DNA of 11,542 bases from UBA3478 sp046048095. Lineage in GTDB: Bacteria; Bacteroidota; Bacteroidia; Flavobacteriales; Flavobacteriaceae. Position 1 is the first letter of the stretch. Each line of letters opens with the position of its first letter. This document shows positions 8,249 through 11,542 of this stretch, in pieces. A program made the position numbers and the translations under genes. The notes below the pieces were generated by a model. That model made no database searches. It was not told where the DNA came from and saw only the letters and a list, made by a program, of their open reading frames with translations. The stretch is from NCBI GenBank assembly GCA_046048095.1, contig JBJOGS010000084.1, positions 1 through 11,542 on the forward strand. Reading direction: 5' to 3'.

Positions 8249-8256
8249 CAAATATA
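8249..8256 (-). promoter_or_regulatory. Candidate -7 promoter box of gyrB
   Basis: On the - strand TATATTTG is an exact TAnnTTTG match ending 29 bases before the gyrB ATG. The nearest TTTG upstream is only 13 bases away, shorter than usual, and is itself part of a second exact box, TATTTTTG (8277-8270). The two boxes may be alternative start signals. Motif evidence only. Confidence 0.5.
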
Positions 8257-8268
8257 GCCGAAAGCACA

Positions 8269-8280
8269 GCAAAAATAAGG
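8269..8280 (-). repeat. 12-base direct repeat, copy 2 (before gyrB)
   Basis: GCAAAAATAAGG on the + strand, identical to 6264-6275. This copy overlaps the base of the asnB terminator stem and its T-rich tail, and on the - strand contains TATTTTTG. The two copies flank gyrB in the same orientation about 2 kb apart. Confidence 0.4.
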
Positions 8281-8302
8281 GCTCGAAACGTTTCGAGCCC
8301 TT
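8277..8302 (-). terminator. Hairpin terminator downstream of asnB
   Basis: Perfect palindrome whose arms (8277-8289 and 8290-8300 extended to 8302) centre on AAACGTTT; allowing a 4-base loop, about 11 base pairs can form with GGGCTCG as the strong part. On the - strand the stem is followed by the T-rich TTATTTTTG. It starts 33 bases after the asnB stop, so it ends the asnB transcript just before the gyrB promoter boxes. Confidence 0.85.
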
Positions 8303-8335
8303 CAAGTTATCAACACTTTTGTGTGAACAACAACC

Positions 8336-10003
8336 CTATAAATACGCATCGGTATGCACCGACTTTATCGCTCTTCCAGAAGGTTCATTCATCGTCTTAA
8401 ATGCAGCATCCCACTCTAGTGCTGTTTTAGTGCTGCAGGCCACCGATGGTTCTTGCGGAACACTTAGAGCGGCCGCGTCTGACGGAAAGTGGCTTGAAAA
8501 AATACTGCGGTAATAGTATTCTTCTTTTGTTTGTGGGGTCTGGATAGGAAACTTATAGGCGGCTTGCTGCATTTGAGCGTCACTTACCTCTTCGTTGACC
8601 TTTGCTTTGAGGGTATCAATCCAAGAGTACCCCACTCCATCAGAAAACTGCTCTTTCTGCCTCCATGCCACTTCAGCCGGAAGCATGTGCTCGAATGCTT
8701 TGCGCAAAATCCATTTCTCCATGCGCTCACCGTTGATCATTTTATCTTGGGGATTCAATCGCATGGCAACATCTATAAATTCTTTGTCCAGAAAAGGCAC
8801 CCTTCCCTCAATACCCCAAGCCGCAAGGGACTTGTTGGCGCGAAGGCAGTCATACATGTGCAATTTATCCAATTTACGCACCGTCTCTTCGTGAAATTCA
8901 CGTGCGTTCGGAGCCTTATGAAAATACAGGTATCCTCCGAAAAGCTCATCAGAACCCTCACCAGAAAGCACCATCTTAATTCCCATTGACTTGATAACAC
9001 GCGCCATGAGATACATCGGGGTGGCAGCGCGAACTGTAGTGATATCGTAGGTCTCTAAGTGATAGATAACATCTTTTATCGCATCTAAACCTTCTTGAAT
9101 CGTAAAAACAATTTCGTGATGTACCGTTTTGATGTAATCAGCCACCTTGCGTGCCGCTGCTAAATCCGGAGATCCTTGAAGACCCACAGCAAAAGAGTGC
9201 AATTGAGGCCACCACGCGCGTTCTTGATCATCGGTCTCAATACGCATATCTGCATATTTCTTAGCAATGGCTGAAGTAATGGATGAATCCAACCCTCCTG
9301 ACAACAGCACCCCATAGGGCACATCAGACATCAATTGACGTCTTACTGCAGCCTCTAGGGCCTCTCTCAAGACCTCTATTGAAGAGCTATTTTCTTTCAC
9401 CGCATCGTAAGACTGCCATTCACGTTGATACCAACGCACTGGATCAGCAGTTTCACTGGTCATATAGTGCCCTGGAGGAAAGAGTTCGATACGATTGCAA
9501 TACCCCTCAAGAGCCTTCAACTCAGAAGCTACGTAAAACACCCCCTGCTCATCCCAACCCATGTAAAGCGGAATGATTCCCATATGATCACGGGCAATTA
9601 AAAAGTCATTTCGCTCGCGATCATAGAGTGCGAAAGCGAAAATTCCATTAAGCGATTCCAAAAAATCCGACCCATGTGCCTGATACAATGGAAGAATCAC
9701 TTCGCAATCAGATTGAGTCATAAAATCGTAATTCGACTCAAAACGCGTTCGAATTTCGCGATGGTTATAGATTTCGCCATTAGCGGCTAACACTAAGGAT
9801 TGAGATCTATTAAATAGGGGCTGCTTTCCTGAAGTCGGATCGACAATCGCCAAACGTTCATGGGCCAGCACACTGTGCGCATCACTAAAAATCCCACTCC
9901 AATCTGGTCCGCGATGCCTAATCTTTTTAGCCATTTCGAGCAACTGCTCGCGTTGATCTGCCTCTGTCTTTTGGTAGTTAAAACTCGCAACAATTCCACA
10001 CAT
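8336..10003 (-). CDS. asnB: Asparagine synthetase B, glutamine-hydrolysing
   Basis: Cytoplasmic enzyme that makes asparagine from aspartate, ATP and the ammonia released from glutamine. It has 555 residues, almost the same as E. coli AsnB. The N-terminal glutaminase (about 2-190) begins MCGIVA, with Cys2 as nucleophile after Met removal; glutamine-pocket residues Arg50, Asn75, Glu77 and Asp99 are visible in HERLAIVD, AANGEIYN and QSDCE. The synthetase domain has the ATP-binding SGGLDSS loop at 235-241, SGEGSDELFGGY at 347-358, and GIEGRVPFLD at 398-406. The C-terminus, with VACSTKTALEWDAAF and PSGRA, is the usual AsnB tail. All catalytic residues are present, so it should be active. The gene is flanked by an AT-rich leader of 136 bases and by its own terminator, so it is probably a single-gene transcript. 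No clear TAnnTTTG box was found before it. Confidence 0.96.
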   Translation of the reverse strand: MCGIVASFNYQKTEADQREQLLEMAKKIRHRGPDWSGIFSDAHSVLAHERLAIVDPTSGKQPLFNRSQSLVLAANGEIYNHREIRTRFESNYDFMTQSDCEVILPLYQAHGSDFLESLNGIFAFALYDRERNDFLIARDHMGIIPLYMGWDEQGVFYVASELKALEGYCNRIELFPPGHYMTSETADPVRWYQREWQSYDAVKENSSSIEVLREALEAAVRRQLMSDVPYGVLLSGGLDSSITSAIAKKYADMRIETDDQERAWWPQLHSFAVGLQGSPDLAAARKVADYIKTVHHEIVFTIQEGLDAIKDVIYHLETYDITTVRAATPMYLMARVIKSMGIKMVLSGEGSDELFGGYLYFHKAPNAREFHEETVRKLDKLHMYDCLRANKSLAAWGIEGRVPFLDKEFIDVAMRLNPQDKMINGERMEKWILRKAFEHMLPAEVAWRQKEQFSDGVGYSWIDTLKAKVNEEVSDAQMQQAAYKFPIQTPQTKEEYYYRSIFSSHFPSDAAALSVPQEPSVACSTKTALEWDAAFKTMNEPSGRAIKSVHTDAYL

Positions 10004-10139
10004 AATTCAAATTTTAAACAAAAATGAATACATGTCTGATAAATAGAAATATAAAAAGTAATATTAATTAATAATTTTAACCTTTAAATAAGTTTTTGGT
10101 TTAAAATTTAATTATTTCAGTACTAAAGGCAATCGAAAG
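10004..10139 (-). other. AT-rich leader between the amidohydrolase and asnB
   Basis: Non-coding gap with only about one G or C in six by hand count, far more AT-rich than the flanking genes. It should hold the asnB promoter, but no exact TAnnTTTG box with a spaced TTG is present; CATTTTTG at 10026-10019 (- strand) is one base off. It contains the 12-base palindrome TATTAATTAATA at 10062-10073. There is no convincing terminator hairpin for the amidohydrolase. Confidence 0.5.
10009..10109. repeat. 11-base inverted repeat in the asnB leader
   Basis: AAATTTTAAAC at 10009-10019 and its exact reverse complement GTTTAAAATTT at 10099-10109, 79 bases apart. Both arms are almost pure A and T, so chance is a fair explanation. 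Confidence 0.3.
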
Positions 10140-11542
10140 TTAATTTTTAACACGCTCTCCGGCCAGAAACACCGATTTCACCTCAATAGATGGAATTTCT
10201 GCGAAATCAGCGGTCATGAGGTCGTTTGATAGCACAGTGATATCAGCAAAAAATCCTGGTTTCAACAAGCCCTTTTCACTTTCCTCAAAGTTTGAATAGG
10301 CCGCCCAGGTCGTCATACCTTTAAGAGCTTGCTCTCTGGTTAAGGCTTCTTCAGCCTGATACCCACCCTCAGGATATCCTTGAAGATCTTGTCGGGCCAC
10401 TGCGGCATAAAAAGTAAGCAAAGGCGAAACCTGCTCTACCGGAAAGTCTGTGCCGAGCGCTAAACGCTTCGACTGCTGAAGCAGCGTTTGGTAGGCGTAA
10501 GCTCCTTGAATCCGTTCTAGACCAAGTCGCTCTTCAGCCCAATACATATCACTCGTTGCGTGAGTCGGCTGTACCGAAGGAATGATTCCCTTTGCAAAGC
10601 GCTGAAAATCAACCTGGTCTACGACCTGCGCATGTTCTATCTTCCACCGAGCCTCGGCCGGATGACTCAAAACGCGCTCATAGAGATCGAGCACGAAATA
10701 ATTGGCAGAGTCACCGATAGCGTGTGTGTTCATTTGAAAATCGGTACCCGCCAAACGCTCAGCGATAGTTTGCATTTCTTCTAAACTGGTTACCAGCGCC
10801 CCGTAATGCTCATGATCATCCGAATAAGGCACTTTTAAAGCCGCACCCCTTGACCCTAACGCACCATCAGCATACACCTTGAATGACCGAACATTCAAAC
10901 GAGGTGTCTTTAACGGCCCACGTTCGAGATAATAATCGAGCTGATCCTCAGAAGCGCTAATCATGGCATAAACGCGGATTTTTAAATCTCCAGTTTGCTG
11001 AAGACTGTCTATGAGTTCAATAACCGAACGCGAAAGACCAGCATCATTAACGGTGGTGAGGCCGTATTGAAAGGCGATATCTTGGGCCGCCAACAAGGCA
11101 CGCACTTGAGAAGGCCTATCAATTTCGGGTAGCGATTCGTCTATCAGACGCATTGGCGCATCGATTAACACCCCAGTGAGCCGATTCCCTTCTTTAATGA
11201 TCGCGCCCCCTTCTAGCACCGTGTTCGAAGTGATACCCGCTAATTTCAAAGCATAATCATTTACCAGATAAGCATGACCATCAATTCTACGCAAGACCAC
11301 TGCACGGTCAGGAAAAAGTTCATTAAGCACAGTATTGACCGGAAAATCTTTGACGGGCCAATCGTTTTGGTCCCATCCCCAAGCATACAGCACTGAAGGT
11401 TTGTATTTTTCATCAAAAGCCCGAATGCGCGCTACGATTTCATCAAAACTTTGCGTACCCAATAAACTGAGCCGACTTTCATTTAGTCCTAATTGATAAA
11501 AATGACAATGCGCATCTATCAAACCAGGGTAGGCATACCCCC
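10140..11542 (-). CDS. YtcJ-like metal-dependent amidohydrolase, partial (N-terminus outside the window)
   Basis: Member of the amidohydrolase superfamily (Amidohydro_3, YtcJ-like), metal enzymes that hydrolyse C-N bonds; the actual substrate cannot be told. The reading frame continues to the window edge as GYAYPGLIDAHCHFYQ, so the TTG at 11522 is an internal Leu codon and not a start. About 467 codons are visible, and perhaps 50-80 residues are missing. Counting from that Leu: metal ligands HxH at 5 and 7, GWDQNDW at 49-55, FKVYADGALGSRG with Lys215 as the likely bridging lysine, NTHAIGD (His267), EHAQV (His297) and GTDFPVE (Asp359). The C-terminus GLLKPGFFADITVLSNDL closes the small beta domain typical of the superfamily. 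Related proteins can be exported, but any signal peptide would be beyond the window. A 136-base AT-rich gap separates it from asnB. Confidence 0.9.
   Translation of the reverse strand, partial: GYAYPGLIDAHCHFYQLGLNESRLSLLGTQSFDEIVARIRAFDEKYKPSVLYAWGWDQNDWPVKDFPVNTVLNELFPDRAVVLRRIDGHAYLVNDYALKLAGITSNTVLEGGAIIKEGNRLTGVLIDAPMRLIDESLPEIDRPSQVRALLAAQDIAFQYGLTTVNDAGLSRSVIELIDSLQQTGDLKIRVYAMISASEDQLDYYLERGPLKTPRLNVRSFKVYADGALGSRGAALKVPYSDDHEHYGALVTSLEEMQTIAERLAGTDFQMNTHAIGDSANYFVLDLYERVLSHPAEARWKIEHAQVVDQVDFQRFAKGIIPSVQPTHATSDMYWAEERLGLERIQGAYAYQTLLQQSKRLALGTDFPVEQVSPLLTFYAAVARQDLQGYPEGGYQAEEALTREQALKGMTTWAAYSNFEESEKGLLKPGFFADITVLSNDLMTADFAEIPSIEVKSVFLAGERVKN

Noticed and set aside
8531..8989. 152-codon open frame on the + strand, opposite asnB, plus a second overlapping one
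   Set aside because: Both are antisense to the conserved synthetase domain of AsnB and resemble no known family; they look like shadows.
11520..11522. TTG as a start codon for the amidohydrolase
   Set aside because: The frame continues upstream as GYAYPG directly before LIDAHCH, the standard start of the metal-binding barrel in this superfamily, so the real start is beyond the window edge.

Overview
The window is a stretch of ordinary chromosomal housekeeping DNA, most likely from a member of Bacteroidota, probably Flavobacteriales. Four things point there. SecD and SecF are fused into one polypeptide. The non-coding gaps carry several exact copies of the TAnnTTTG -7 promoter box. None of the start codons has a convincing Shine-Dalgarno sequence. 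The malate dehydrogenase and CysRS have the sequence style of that phylum. The family or genus cannot be fixed from the sequence alone. No mobile element, CRISPR array, tRNA or rRNA was seen, and no gap between genes exceeds about 145 bases.

Layout. On the + strand, 3-2203 holds the 3' two thirds of cysS, then yidD (overlapping cysS by ATGA), then lgt after a 39-base gap, ending in a bidirectional hairpin terminator at 2226-2251. From 2236 to the end everything is on the - strand. Read in transcription order (right to left), the genes are a YtcJ-like amidohydrolase (5' end outside the window), asnB, gyrB, mdh and secDF. lgt and secDF converge on the shared terminator. Further hairpins follow asnB (8277-8302) and mdh (5242-5277). 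Candidate promoters with TAnnTTTG boxes lie before gyrB, mdh and secDF. gyrB and mdh are separated by 52 bases with no visible terminator, so they may be partly co-transcribed.

Functionally, three genes serve the cell envelope: yidD (helper of membrane insertion), lgt (first step of lipoprotein maturation) and secDF (proton-driven late stage of Sec export). The others are core metabolism and information genes: Cys-tRNA synthesis, asparagine synthesis, DNA supercoiling and the TCA cycle. The amidohydrolase has an unknown substrate.

I did not find a new biological system. The observations worth a second look are small and regulatory: the secDF stop codon sits inside the terminator hairpin, promoter boxes overlap or abut terminators around gyrB, a 12-base repeat flanks gyrB, and the CysRS KMSKS loop has an unusual residue.
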